NCBI RefSeq assembly: GCF_003945595.2 | Contig: NW_024104084.1 | Location: 1,612,001 to 1,676,000, forward strand | Direction: 5' to 3' | DNA from: Pipra filicauda | Lineage: Eukaryota; Chordata; Aves; Passeriformes; Pipridae | Length of the DNA stretch: 64,000 nt | Part shown: piece by piece, positions 49,075-60,779 of the stretch | Layout: each line of letters opens with the position of its first letter | Numbering within the stretch: position 1 is the first letter of the stretch | Program-made: the position numbers and the translations under genes | Notes under the pieces: generated by a model | What the model was told of the DNA's origin: nothing | What the model saw: only the letters and a program-made list of their open reading frames with translations | The model's database searches: none

Positions 49075-50010
49075 ACCCACTGTCCATAAATTTGACTAAT
49101 TCCTTTTTCAGCCTGCAGCTTCCACAATGTCCCGTGACAGCCTGCTCAGGAAGTTCATTGTTATCGAAAGACAAACTTTTGTTTTCTGTTTTAACCTCAT
49201 GTCTTACTAGTGTTGTAAGTGCTTTTTTAAGGATTGACTGCAGTTAGTCTCTCTTACATGGTGGAACCTGGCAAAAAACAGTTCACATTCAACTTACCCA
49301 TCACCTTCACAACTCTGCAAACCCCGATCATTTCTTATTCAGTCTTTTCCTATCCAAAATCATAGCTTCTTGATCTCTCCTTAAATGGCAGCTGCTTCAT
49401 CCTGCTGATCAAATTAATTGTCCAGTGCACATTTCCCAGCCTCCACTACATCTTTCTTGAGAAGCAAAGAACCAACCAGAATCAAAATGCAGGTACACCA
49501 AGACTTGTGTATCCTCAAGATCTGTGAAGTTCTAGGAAGCTTTGACCTCCACAAATCCTAACCTCCTGCTCTGAGTTCAGTATCACATAGGCATGGTGTT
49601 GATGACCCTTCCCTAGGTAAATTACAGTTTCATTCACTGCTTTTTTTTTTTTATTTTCTTGCTATTGACATGTTCATTGGACCACGTGAAAGAACCAACA
49701 AATTTATTAGGTCACCCAGGAGATTTTCCTGTTCCCTTCTTACTCCAGCTCCCCGGTGAAGAACCAGCTCAGTGGGTTCCTGTGGGACCCCAGTGCTGAC
49801 TTTTCTTCATCATGATAAATGAATATTAAGTCACTTTGCCTGCTATCATTTAATCACCAGTAAATCCATGGAAGGACTTGTCCTCCAATCCTGCAGAAAC
49901 TTGATTTCTTTGACAACTTTTGGTGTGGAACCTTGGGCAAAGTCCTTTTGAAAATCCAAACACATAATGTCCACTAGATCAGGATCCACAGGTCTGAGCT
50001 GGTACCTCCT
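49075..50010 (-). mobile_element. Ancient CR1/L3-like LINE, about 0.94 kb
   Basis: Minus-strand copy with segments in the right order. On plus: 'AATTTGACTAATTCCTTTTT' (end of the second open frame), 'TTTTGTTTTCTGTTTTAACC' and 'GCTGCTTCATCCTGCTGATC'. Then come 'CCAGCCTCCACTACATCTTT', 'TGTGGGACCCCAGTGCTGAC' (anti-sense of 'VTSGVPQGS') and 'CACCAGTAAATCCATGGAAG'. The last is 'AAGTCCTTTTGAAAATCCAA' (anti-sense of 'LDFQKAF'). This is the reverse-transcriptase C-terminal half of a turtle/crocodilian-like CR1. Many indels have destroyed the frame. A T14 tract lies inside it (about 49,642). Confidence 0.85.
49641..49656. repeat. Poly(T) tract inside the ancient CR1
   Basis: An uninterrupted T run of about 14 nt within the decayed element, presumably expanded after insertion. 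Confidence 0.8.
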
Positions 50011-50770
50011 ATTCTTTCTTATCCCCTCCCAGCTCTATGAATATAATCCAGGTTTTAACCAGCATGCAATATATTTGGCCCAGCAAACTTGAATATGTCA
50101 ATGAACATGAGAGGCTGATTGGGAAGGAAATGAAAGCTGAGAAAGAAAAGCTGACTTTGCAGTCATTTCCTGAAAGGCCACAAGTCAGGATAGGGGACCC
50201 TGAACTCCAGTGTGAACTCCATCTTCAGTGACCAAAACACACCCTGGGGGGATATTCCCATGTAGTGAGTGTCAAGACACCAAAACAGAAAAAAGGAACA
50301 CAAACAAGGGCAATTCTTGAGGCCGAAACATCACAAGAACGAACAAGATTTAAGTCGAGAATCAGAAACAAAGGGATTGTGACAGCCTGAGATTCCCATT
50401 TTACTTTCAGGCAGGCTGGGACTCAGAGTAGATACTTCACTGTGGGATACAGGAGGAGGCAAATTCAACACTGCTTCACTGTATTTAAACCAACTCCAGG
50501 TGGGGACGTATTTCTCACCTGTAAGAGGTCTGTATTTTCCAAGAGCATCTCAAAGTTTCTTAATTCTTAAAGAAAAAGATCAGACTGCAGAATATTTCAA
50601 AGCAATTAAAAAAAGATCTGAGCCTTTTATTTAAAATATATCACACAACGTAAAACAGAATATATTTATACAGTGTCCTCAGCAAGAGCCTCCCGAAGGG
50701 CTGCAAAACCCACACCCAGTAAGAGAGAGCTTACAGTATCAGAGACTTTTAGAGAGCTCTCCGAGGCAGA
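50011..50770. other. Unique non-coding sequence
   Basis: No gene or repeat recognised. Confidence 0.4.
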
Positions 50771-50935
50771 ATTCACAGAATCATAACCTAGAGAAGGAAA
50801 AGACTTATTAGATCATCCAGCCCTCTCCCTGCTGACAGAACTGTTCCCTACAGTGTGCTTCCTCACATTTGCTGCTAACAATCAGCCTCTCTCTGCTCTC
50901 CTTGGGAAGCCATTGCACAGCTAAATATATCTCAT
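50771..50935 (-). mobile_element. CR1 LINE 3' end, older subfamily
   Basis: On plus it begins ATTCACAGAATCATAACC, then 'GAAAAGACTTATTAGATCAT', 'CCAGCCCTCTCCCTGCTGAC' and 'GTTCCCTACAGTGTGCTTCC'. This is the minus-strand end of a CR1 group distinct from the 44.7- and 58.8-kb copies. The recognisable part stops near an older SINE remnant. Confidence 0.8.
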
Positions 50936-51130
50936 GCTATCATTACCATTATTACTTATTTATGGGCCACGGTATAACCTAAAGGGCCTTGATCAGGATC
51001 AAGGGGACCAACTCTACTACCACTTGTAAGAGCAGTCCTCTCTCCAAAAGAGCACACAGTCAAAATAGATAAGCCAAAGCCCAATGGGAAATATATAACA
51101 TACCATTAAAGAGAACAGAGTAGTATGGGA
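50936..51130 (-). mobile_element. Ancient amniote MIR-like SINE remnant
   Basis: 'CATTACCATTATTACTTATT' is followed by 'AAGGGCCTTGATCAGGATCA' and 'AAAAGAGCACACAGTC' plus 'AATAGATAAGCC'. The order agrees with the old repeat 'attattatttgtatta...gggccccaatcagggatcagg...gctgtacaaaca...aaagagcttacagtctaaatagataagac'. It is related to the copies at 13.5 and 52.75 kb. Orientation is given relative to the latter. Confidence 0.62.
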
Positions 51131-51394
51131 AGTGCCACAAATGTTCCATGAATTTTTGCTTCAGAGTTTGGTAGGAGGAAAAGGTATGTGTCACGAATAA
51201 GAACATGTTTCTGATAGTCAGCGAGAGATAAATAAAGTGGATTTTCTTCCTCCCAGCTTCACCCTATTAGTTGTGGCTAAAGATCTGGCATGGTACTAAG
51301 AAATTAGCCTTCTTTTTTGGTGCAAATACACCGTAAGTATTTGAACAATATTACACTTCTCTGTTCTGCTCCGGTCTCAGTCAACATTTATCTG
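51131..51394. other. Unique spacer
   Basis: Nothing recognised. Confidence 0.35.
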
Positions 51395-51600
51395 AGCCAC
51401 ACGTATTTTAATCTTCTCTCATAAATCAATACCTCTAGCATAGCAACAGATTTTGCCACTCTCCTTCCATCTTTGACGTTTTTTTTCCAGTAAGCAATCA
51501 CCCAGAAATAAGCACCATATCCCCTGGAGGGGTTACACTGAAACAGAGAGGAGATCAGCTCCCTCCAGCACTCACGCAATGCTTCTCTGTACACACTCAG
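51395..51600 (-). mobile_element. Probable ancient CR1/L3 fragment
   Basis: On plus: 'TTTTAATCTTCTCTCATAAA', 'TTTTGCCACTCTCCTTCC' and 'GGAGATCAGCTCCCTCCAGC'. These recall the anti-sense CR1/L3 order 'ctctcctcataa...tttgttgcccttctctg...ccagtattcaaggtg...gacaatcacctccc'. An intact 68-codon frame on the minus strand here is short and not a gene. Confidence 0.42.
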
Positions 51601-52747
51601 ACTTTCTGCTGCTGCTTCCTTGCTCCACAGGTCCCTCTCTTAAGTGTATATGATGCAAAGCAGTGTATCAACACATCACCATGTACTGCAAGACCTACAA
51701 CACTGATGAATTCAATGCCTCTTTTTCCAGGGTTACTCACAATTATCACTAAATCTTGTGGAAAATGGCATCAGAGATTACGGTTTTTGCACAGGAGAAT
51801 TTGGAGAGAGGCAGCAGAATTGAGTAACAGCATCACACCTTTGCTAACCAAAATGTGCTGTGCTTGGCAATGTTGAGGGACAAGCCTCCCTCCCCAGCGT
51901 GATAAACAGTAGTAAAGAGTTAAAGACGACTTAGTCTTGAAAGGGGCTGAGCATTGCTGGTTTGCCCCTGGCCCTTTGCATACCAAGCAGAGTCAGTGCA
52001 CTAAAGGACAACAGGTCTAGGAATGGCATCTCAGAAAACTTGAGCCCTAAGGCAGGCCTGATAAAGAGATATTTCTTCCCCAGCTTTCACCCTCGCTTCA
52101 CCTGTGATCTCATCCAACCAGCTGTCATTACCAAAATAAGAGTTGCTGCTGCTCTCAATCCTCCTTGCTACACAAACAGGCCATTCTCACCTACCTGCTG
52201 GTCAGAGACCAACACCTGCTTTCCTCACCTTTCCACACTTCCATCTCAATGCTCCCAGTCTTCAGTTATCCTACCTCTTTGTTCCTGGTACTTCAGCCTT
52301 TTCTATTATTTCCTCATCGGCCCTTCACTCATACCCTGCTAGCCTGTTACCAACCTGTCAAACACAATTCAAAGGGCCTCTTTATTGTTTTTGTCTCTGT
52401 GTGTTTTTAGTAGCTAAATTATAAGTAAATAAGTGAACTCCAGGAACAAGAAACACCACAGATCATTTCTTTTAAGGTATGGCTGCGGGCTGCAGCTGAA
52501 TTGGCATAACTGAGCTTGTAATAATTCTGGAAAGGGGAGGGTGAACAAAGACATGAGTGCTGGGAAGTAAAGAAACCTTTTAAATCAGATCTGCCACTGA
52601 CAGAAGAATAATTTAGAATGAAGTTTTTGTATAAAAGAGAGAAATTACAGAACCAGGGAACTACCATGGAGTTTAACAACCACCTTCCGCAATCACTCTG
52701 TTTGTATTGTCCTTCTCTCCCCTCCCACACACCCGTTTCTCTCTCAT
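51601..52747. other. Unique non-coding sequence
   Basis: No gene recognised. Two overlapping plus frames (126 and 93 codons, 51,962-52,424) run through pyrimidine-rich sequence and are judged to be chance. Confidence 0.45.
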
Positions 52748-52836
52748 CAAGTCTGAAAGCTCTTCAGATCAGAAAATGAACCTCGGTATATGTACAGCAC
52801 CTGGGGCCCTGATTCTGCTGTGATATTACATAATAA
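52748..52836 (+). mobile_element. Ancient amniote MIR/L2-like 3'-end remnant
   Basis: 'AAGTCTGAAAGCTCTTCAGA' leads to 'TATGTACAGCACCTGGGGCC' and then 'CTGATTCTGCTGTGATATTA'. This fits the old repeat 'actgtaagctcttcagggcag...tgtgtacagcacctagcacaatggggccctgatct'. Opposite orientation to the 13.5- and 50.9-kb copies. Confidence 0.65.
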
Positions 52837-53672
52837 CTTTGCACTTCAGAGCACGCTTAGCTTTTATTCCCTTTAAGCACTCTGTCATCACAGCATATCT
52901 TCAGTAAGATCTTCACCCTTTATTGTTCTGGGCCAAAACTAAGCTGTCATCATCTTTTCTGCCATACCTCATCCCCCTACATCTCCTGCCTTAACAGCCT
53001 TTCTTCTCAATTTTTTGCTCTTACAAGTTTGTCCCCAAGCACCTTTCCCCTCAAAGCAAACTCTAATTCAATGAATCATCTTAAAAATTGTGCTTTTTCT
53101 TTTATAATGTACTAAAGCCTCTGACAAAGGGTTGCATATGTATGTCACAGTGCAACTCTGCATTTCCTCTCTGCCAGTCTTGGTGTTGCTCCTAAGTTTT
53201 GATTTCTTTTCCGTGTCTCATCTCTTCTTCCCAGCATGCTTTCAGCAAAATTGGGACAACCTTATACCCTAGAACTCTGTGGGTATTAAATAAGTACAAA
53301 ACAATTTTAAGGGGCATGGCTTAGGGGGAAAAGAACCCCACTACATACAGCTTGCAAAGTCTATAACCATTTACATGGATTAGCAACCTGTCTTTTTCAC
53401 AAGCTCAGTCCAAAGTCCCAGCCTGCCAGCTAATAAATCAACTTTGTACAGTTGTACAGTCACTGGGAGATCTGCATAGTTTTAGGTCAAGCACTTATAA
53501 CCATTTTATGATTCCAAAGCTTCTTACCTTGTCATTTAGTTACTGAACTGTGAGCTTTCATTGACTTTCTAACCATTGTGGCAAGAACTGCAACTAGCTG
53601 TGCAAGATTTAAAACCTCATTGAGCAGAGGAGCAAAATCAGGCTGCAGTAGTTTTAAGTATATATTGGGGTG
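52837..53672. other. Unique non-coding sequence
   Basis: No gene or repeat recognised. Confidence 0.4.
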
Positions 53673-53735
53673 GAATCATGACCCTATGGAAGCCAATGGA
53701 AGTTCTGCCACCACTTCACTGGGGTTGGCTTTCTT
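53673..53735. repeat. Ancient amniote foldback repeat (tentative)
   Basis: 'CCTATGGAAGCCAATGGAAG' and the partly complementary 'CACTGGGGTTGGCTTTC' about 15 bp later give an imperfect hairpin. It resembles the widespread old repeat with 'cccattgaagtcaatggg...ccattgacttcaatgggg'. A possible relative is at 22,505-22,595. Confidence 0.42.
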
Positions 53736-56429
53736 CCCTGCCTGCTGCCATTTGTTGTATTGGGGTGTATTGGGGTGCAAGCTCTCTATTCCACACCCTG
53801 GAAATAAGATGCCTCAGTGAATGCTTGGAAATAGTTTATTTTACCTTTTTTTTTTTTTTCTCTCTCTATCCTGGTAACATATTTTACAGTCAACTGCTGT
53901 ACCTAAACAGCAACTCTTCTTGTGGATCTGCATGATTCTTCCTATCCTGCTTGTCAGCTTAATTTCTTCTGCTGTGGCATGGAGTGTGTAATAGCAAATC
54001 TAGCACTCAAATTCTTCTGTTTCTTAATTATCTCTGCCCTGTCAGCTATATCACTGAAAACAAGTTGCCATTTGACAATTCAGATACAAGTAAACATCAA
54101 GTTGTGATAATATAGAGTCCTGTATTACTGTCATTATGGAAAAAGCTGTTTCAAGGAGGCTTAAAAAATTAAATAAGCCCAGCACTTGTAAATGGCCAAA
54201 AACCTAAAGATACCTGAATTATTCTTCAATATCTTAATCATTCCGTAGAATCATGATCTTGTATAATGGCCACTTTAAATGAAACGTTTGCTGCTCTGCA
54301 CAGTTGCCACTTCCTTCTAATTGTGAATTAAAGCATAATTTAGGGTGGCTCTATGCCAGCATGACTAGAAAAATTTAGACACTAACTCTGGTTGAAATAG
54401 GGAGGGAAAAGCAGATTTCTTTAAGTAATAGAAAATCACTCATCAAGTTGTACTTTAAAACAAAACACTAGAGCTTGAAGTTGACAAACTGACTTGAATT
54501 AAGCCACATAAAAAAGTGCTTGCACTGTAAATCTTACAGGGCAAAAGTGATGGTAGGTTATCATTCTGTTTATTAGCATGCACTTTGGAGAGTTCAGGGC
54601 AAGTATGGATACGCATTCATTCCATTTTATGCCGCACATTACTGAAAACACATTCCCCATAAATAATTCATAAGTGCATTGTCTGAAATTTCAGATTCCA
54701 AAAATACAACACAGTTTTCAACTTTATGGTTGCTTGGTCTTCAAAACAGAAATAGACAATTGGATGGATGGACTTAGCAAACCTGATAAGAACCCATCAG
54801 TCAGAATTACACTCCAGAGGTAAATGCAAACCTCTCCCAGCTCCTGATCCCTGGAAGCAAGGCTATGGTGATAGACTCTGTGCTTGTGCTAGCAGTTCCT
54901 TAGTAGGGAACATGAAGAAAAGGAGAAAGGGTAGAAGTAACTAAGTAATGAGTGTGGTGAAGAGCTAATAGGTTGAAATTGTGTAGAAATCCAGAGGAAT
55001 TTAAGGTATAGCAACAGTCAAAATACAGATACTGGACATACTTTGCCTTGCTAAAAGCCCATTTTTATGATCAGACTGCACTGCAAACTTGAGCTCTGCT
55101 TGTTGCTCTCGGCTTTTTATTGGTATCAGTTTGTTAATGACATAGTAACTGGCATCATCTTTATGCCAGCTATGCTAACATAAGAGAGGCAAATAGGATC
55201 TTGAAACTCATCTAAAGTCTAATTCCTGCACGTAGCAGAGTGACCGCAACACCCACTGAAGAAACTGAAGTATGCTTCATAGGCTAGAGTGCTTAAGGTT
55301 TATATGCACTGTGATTCTGTATCTTGCTGACATTATATATGTAGCTTATGCTCAGTTGCTTCTGTTTTCTTCATACTGTGCTCAGAAGACTGACATCAGA
55401 TAGCAATGGCTTCCCAGCCAGATTTGCATTCGCTTGCTCTGTTCTACTCACCTCCCAGTGACAGGCACACACAGTTTTGGGTACCTTATCTAGAGAAACC
55501 TTTGGTGCCCAGCTCCTAACAGAACAGCCCATAATCTCCCTATGCACGAGCTCTGTATCTGAACTCACTCCCTCCGATTTGCTTGAGAACAAACACTGCA
55601 ACTGAGCTCATTGGCATCCCAACATACTGACTGCTTGGGTGCAGACCATATGTGAAAAAACAATGCTCTAATAAAAATTGTATTCCATCACCCAACTGCT
55701 GTAAAACTGCCTACTCGGTGCTCCAATATGGAAAGGTTGGGACTATCTGTCACTTCGTTCATTTCCAGGTGTGCTGAACTCTCTGGGGTAATCTTTAAAT
55801 CAGCTGAGATTTCATACATCAAAGATGAGGATACATAATTCAAGAGGAGCCACTGAGATAAAACAGTAGCTGTAAAAATTACGACATGTTGGTGGTGCCT
55901 GGTTTCGCATGTCAAAGAAGGGCTGCACACAGCCAGCACCAGAGCAGGTTGTGTGGCAAAGCAGGTAGAGAGGTAGAGTCCTCGTAAGCTTCACAGGAAC
56001 ACAGGCACAGAACAGGTCTGACACTGTGCAAGTACCGGGTTGTAAGGCACCCTACAGAAAAAACCAGCAGTAGGGCTCAGAGTGTGAGGCGCTCAGGCCT
56101 GGTGTCCCTTGGCTGCAGTCATTGCACGCTAACAACCTCTTTCAAAAACTTTACACAGGTGGTAGCTGTCCCACTGAGATAAATTACCTACTTTCAGCTG
56201 CTGAACAGATGGGCAGGGAAGTGAAATTTTAGTTTGTTCATTCCCAGCAGTAACTAGCAAAGATGATCTCGGCCGCTGCAGGATTACTTTTCGATAACCA
56301 CACACCTGCGGACAGTCATGATTCTGTTAGAAACTACATAAGGTCATTAATAGGCTACAAAATAAGGCAGGGCATTGAACAGCTCAAGAAACTAAGTCTC
56401 TCAGTCCCATATTCTTCAGAATATATCTT
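53736..56429. other. Unique AT-rich non-coding sequence
   Basis: About 2.7 kb. The part from 54,230 to 54,720 is AT-rich without frames and has conserved-element texture (see findings). No repeat recognised apart from the 10-bp duplication and a T run near 53,850. Frames up to 83 codons have no recognisable domain. Confidence 0.45.
53757..53776. repeat. 10-bp tandem duplication
   Basis: GTATTGGGGT occurs twice in direct succession. Confidence 0.85.
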
Positions 56430-56637
56430 AGATTGAGAGAGGCCAAAAAGTGTGCAGAGAGGGACCTCAGCAGGCAGGAGAAATGGGCCCACAAGAATAT
56501 CACAACATGCAACAACAGGAAACTTCAGGTCCTGTACTTTGGGAGAAACAACTGCAGGCACCAGCACAGGCCAGATTTGACTGCTCCAAACAGGGACTCG
56601 GAGGGTGCCTTCCAACCTCAGCTACTCTGTGACTTTG
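56430..56637 (+). mobile_element. CR1 LINE with internal deletion, about 210 bp
   Basis: The plus strand encodes a broken version of the CR1 stretch after the catalytic core: 'RDLSRQEKWAHKNITT', then 'KLQVLYFGRNN' (cf. 'RDLDRLEKWA...KCKVLHLGRNN'). At about 56,590 it skips directly to the 3' end 'GTGCCTTCCAACCTCAGCTA', then 'CTCTGTGAC'. The C-terminal and most of the 3' untranslated segment are missing. The deletion style is like the 27.87-kb copy. Confidence 0.88.
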
Positions 56638-58800
56638 TAGTGAAGTACTGTTCATCAACACAGACAAAAGAGCAAGGACAGACTATCAAGGACTGGACAC
56701 TGACCTCCCCCTGCAACACAAGCATGGTACAAGCAACGAAGCTTAGAAGACCAATGCCTGCAAACCAGGAAGCTCCATAAACCAATCCAAACATAAACCA
56801 AGGACTTCTGGCTAGAAAGGTTTGCAACTCATTAAAACTAGGATTATTGGATAATTGGATTATTGATATATTTAAACAAGGGTTTTCCCTCCCTTTCCCA
56901 CATATTTCACCAAATCACTTGCATGTATTCATATACAAATTTATCGTAGTGTAGTCCAAAACCCCATACAAGCTTTTCCTTTTTAATAAAATGGTCATAG
57001 CCATGCTGTAAAAATCTTAGTAAAAATAGTTCTAGTATTTCAGCTTGCAAATATTTTCCTGGTAGAAATCCCGAGCTAACTTTTCAGCAAGATCTCTCAA
57101 AAGAAATAGAACTTAAAAAAAAAAAAAAAACCAACAAAAAAACCAACAGCAAAAAACCCCTCCCAAAAAATACACTACAAAATGAATGTGACCCAGGGAC
57201 TTACCCTTCTATGCAACAACACGATCAGAGTGCACAGAGACAGTGAAGTCCGCAGGGCGTGAAATTAAAATTTTCACACAGATACAATGAAGTAATGATA
57301 CAATGTTACAACCTTGGCACAAAAATCTTCTGGTTTGAGTAAAGTCAATGTCATGTGATGTTACGGTTTGTGCACTGCTAGAAACAGTCTGCTGCTAAAA
57401 AGTTCATAACAAAACAGAAGGAGAGAAAGCAAGAAAAATGTACAGATAATTACAATAGGCCTGTACATTCTAGTGATGTGGACGTCCCTTAAGATGCTCT
57501 TCACAGTTGTATCTAGCTGTCAATGCAAGCTGAGTTAAGAAAACACACTTTTCTTTCATGCCTGGAAATCTAGATGCTGAGAGGCCATTAGGAGATATGA
57601 AAAAGACTGAAAGAGATTTGAACTTGGCAAGGAAAGGGGAGGGAGAGGGAGAGGACAACTCTCTTATGAGGTCGGTTTGTTGCCTACAAACGAGGCAGAT
57701 ATACACGTTCAAAATTCCAAGCATATGGATAAGAACAGGGATGCACAGAGCAATTAACAGAGTCAAGCAGAAGCTGGGATGAGCAGCAGCTGGAGCCCTG
57801 TTAAAGTCCTTCTAGGAATTGCTTCACCTGTTACAGTAAAAAGAAAAGGCAGCGCTGGAAGAACATAGGCTCCTCAGCAAAGACAAGGTCATTGGAACAA
57901 GAGAGGAGCTTGAAAAATTCTGGGCAGAAGTTGGGACAGGGGCACAAACACTTACAAGACTGTGACACATCAGACCGGAGTCTTGCAAAGCCAGTTACAG
58001 ACCCTTCATACTGCACCCTTCATACTACAGATACACCAACATAGTGCCACAGGGAATTAACAGATAATCTGCAAGAAGCCCAAAGCATTTTATTTCTAAG
58101 ACTATGAAAAAGTCTGCAAACTCATAAATCATAAAGCTGCTTGTATATTATGATGTCTCACAGATACCCAACAGACTGAAGGACATACACGTATTCTACA
58201 AAATATATTTACAGGTTTGAACTATGGGGGGAAAAAAAATTCAAAAATCAGAATTCAGTCCTACTGCTCATCTCAAACCACAATTTTGTGATCACAGGCA
58301 CAGAAGTTAACTCATGTGAGAACTACTGGTAACGCGTTTCCAGTAACTCTTCTGGAAATGTAACAGAAAAAGTCAGCCTAACAGTGCAAAGGTCATTCTT
58401 TACAAGACATGTTTCTCATCCTACTGATCCAAGACAGTACACACAGAGAGAAACATACAGCCAAATGTGACTTAATAAAAACTTCAAGTTTTTAGCTTAT
58501 TAATTTTTTTTAAATTTTTCTCATTTCATTCCAGTGATTTCATTAGGTTAGCCTTCTTCATCTTTATTAAAAAATAATCAGAACTGAAATGTTTCAATAA
58601 ACCCAATTTCTGTTTTAAGTAGTAAAAGATGATTCAACACAGATGAAGCAAAAACGAAAGTTAAAAGTACAATGGCATTAGAGGCTTTGAGAATATCTTT
58701 TAAAAGCTGTTAAATACATAAATTATATATTAGTACTGTAGAATGTCTTTGGTTGTTTTTTAGAGGGAAAGAAAAAAAGAACTGTAACAGCAATTTTTTT
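56638..58800. other. Unique AT-rich non-coding sequence
   Basis: About 2.2 kb with no gene recognised. It contains the A-rich tract at 57,115-57,185 and a small duplication, CCCTTCATACT, near 58,003-58,026. Confidence 0.45.
57115..57185. repeat. A-rich low-complexity tract
   Basis: Sixteen A, then CCAACAAAAAAACCAACAGC and further A-runs. Similar texture to 60,545-60,640. Confidence 0.85.
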
Positions 58801-58905
58801 CACAGAATCACAGAATAGTTTGGGTCAGAAGGGCCTTTAAAGGTCATCCAGTACAACTCCCTGCAATAAGCAGGGACATCTTCAACTAGATCATTTTCAC
58901 TAGCA
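58801..58905 (-). mobile_element. CR1 LINE 3' end, about 100 bp
   Basis: On plus it starts exactly CACAGAATCACAGAATAGTT (two 8-bp terminal units), then 'GGCCTTTAAAGGTCATCCAG' and 'GCAATAAGCAGGGACATCTT', then 'CAACTAGATCA'. This is the near-consensus 3' end of a common avian CR1 group, the same group as the 870-985 copy but much better preserved. Severely 5'-truncated. Confidence 0.95.
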
Positions 58906-60544
58906 GTATGTAACAAAGCAAAATACTTTGAAACTCATGGGTGGAAAGAACCAAAGGTGAAAAACAACACTTAAGGCACCACTATTAAACCGACAGAGCT
59001 AAGTTAGTACAGGGCAGAAAAAAGATACAATATTATTTTCAGTAAAAGGTTTAGTTTTCCATCATGTTTCAAAATTACTTCCCTCCCGACACATTCAGAC
59101 TAAAAGAAATAACGTTCCCCCAGCCCCCTAGAGGGCCATAAACTAAGCACCATGCCATAAACAACACAGAACAGAACAAAATTAACATACATGGCCCCAA
59201 ATTACCTGGGAGCTAGGAGAACATTGCATTGGGAAATTTAAATTTTAAATATAAGCAGTATCTACAATTAAATAAATGGTGAAAAAACTCACCAAAATAC
59301 TGTTTTCCTTTAAGATTATCTAAATGTTGAAGAGCTATCTTTAGTGCTCTAGCCACGGCCCATCACAAAGCCAAACCTAACAATGATCCATAGTATGTGT
59401 TTTTGAAAAGGAAATGTGGCCTAGGAACAGAAAAAAGTCACACCTACAGTAAAAATGAGTGCACCCAGCTTGAACAAAGATCTGTAACCAGAGACTACAC
59501 CACCAACTCTGTTTCCTTCAAGTCTGCATTAGAAAGCTAGAAGGTATATTACACCATTCAGGGTTTCCCAAAGTAATGCTGGGAAGCCTAAAAAATAAAA
59601 ACACATTTAGTTCAATAGTTCAAAGTTCAATATTCTTCACACTGAAACACTACCATGACTTTCCTACCCAAATGTGGAAGATACCTTGGTTCTTTCATTA
59701 CCTTACCCAGGAAAAAAATCAGGGCCCAAATCTTCTGTTATTATGTCCTATCTGACTAGTGACAGATATGTAACATTGTAAGATTGAGATGCAAACCCAG
59801 TTACTGGGGTTTTCCCCAATCAGATACATCTTAACAAGGATGTTAAGAGATGATAGTTATTTAAAAATAAACTGTTAATTAAAAATCGTCATTATAATCC
59901 ATATATTAAGGAAGACTTCAGCTATAGAGCTGTGGAAGTTAGAGAAAACTACAATGTCAGTCTCCGAGTATGTGGAATTAAGAACATAATAATGATAACA
60001 GGTCAGGATATGAGCTCACTGGTCTTCTGGTCTCTTATCTCTATGCTACATGCTCTGAATGTGCCACCTCACAATTCTGTTTGATGGCCACCAGCTTCTC
60101 CAGTAGACAAGACAATAAAGAATTGTTCCATACTCATTTTCTGCAGGTCACGTTTGATTTTATGAACTTCTAATAATATCCTAAACTTAGCCACCTCTTT
60201 TCCAAGCTGAAGAGTCCTTGTCTGTTGTGCTGTTCCTTCCACAAAATCTCTCACACATCAGTAGTCCACTGCACTGCCTAGATGTGACAACCAATGCAGT
60301 ATGTACTGTTGACCAAAAATTTGCTACAGCAGCCTTTCACTTCACAAGTGGAAACAATATAAAAATAAGAAAGGTTGTTAAAAATAACTATCATACTAAG
60401 GCTCTGAAAATGAAGATTCAACCTATGGAGAAACACTTCCGAAGGATGAAATGGAGCCATACCAGTTTCAGTGGAATAGTAAACTGTTATGCCCAGTCAG
60501 GTAGAAATAAAGAAAATGGAAAGAACAAACTGACAGATCAACAA
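58906..60544. other. Unique AT-rich non-coding sequence
   Basis: No gene recognised. A 120-codon plus frame at 60,218-60,580 ends in lysine-rich translation of A-rich DNA and is not credible as a gene. Confidence 0.45.
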
Positions 60545-60640
60545 GGGAGGAAAAAACAAACAAAAAGCCCAAAGAGATAAAAACACAAAAAAGCAAACCC
60601 ACAACTAAAAAAAATCCCCCAAAATCAAAGCCAACAAAAC
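60545..60640. repeat. A-rich low-complexity tract
   Basis: Repeated CAAAA/AAAAC units with short C-runs. Simple sequence. Confidence 0.8.
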
Positions 60641-60779
60641 ATTCCAGTCAAAGATAAGGGTTATCCTGCTGAAAGCATAAGGTCTAATAACAAATCCCAC
60701 TTTTAAGTAGATCAAAAAATAGGAAGTCTAAGTATCTGTAAAAGCTAAGAGGAAATGAAGTTATAAAGGAGCAGGTAAG

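Noticed and set aside
56433..56780. 115-codon plus frame as a host gene
   Set aside because: The first part is decayed CR1 coding sequence with an internal deletion. The remainder is unique sequence read through.
60218..60580. Lysine-rich 120-codon plus frame
   Set aside because: The C-terminal half is the translation of an A-rich low-complexity tract.
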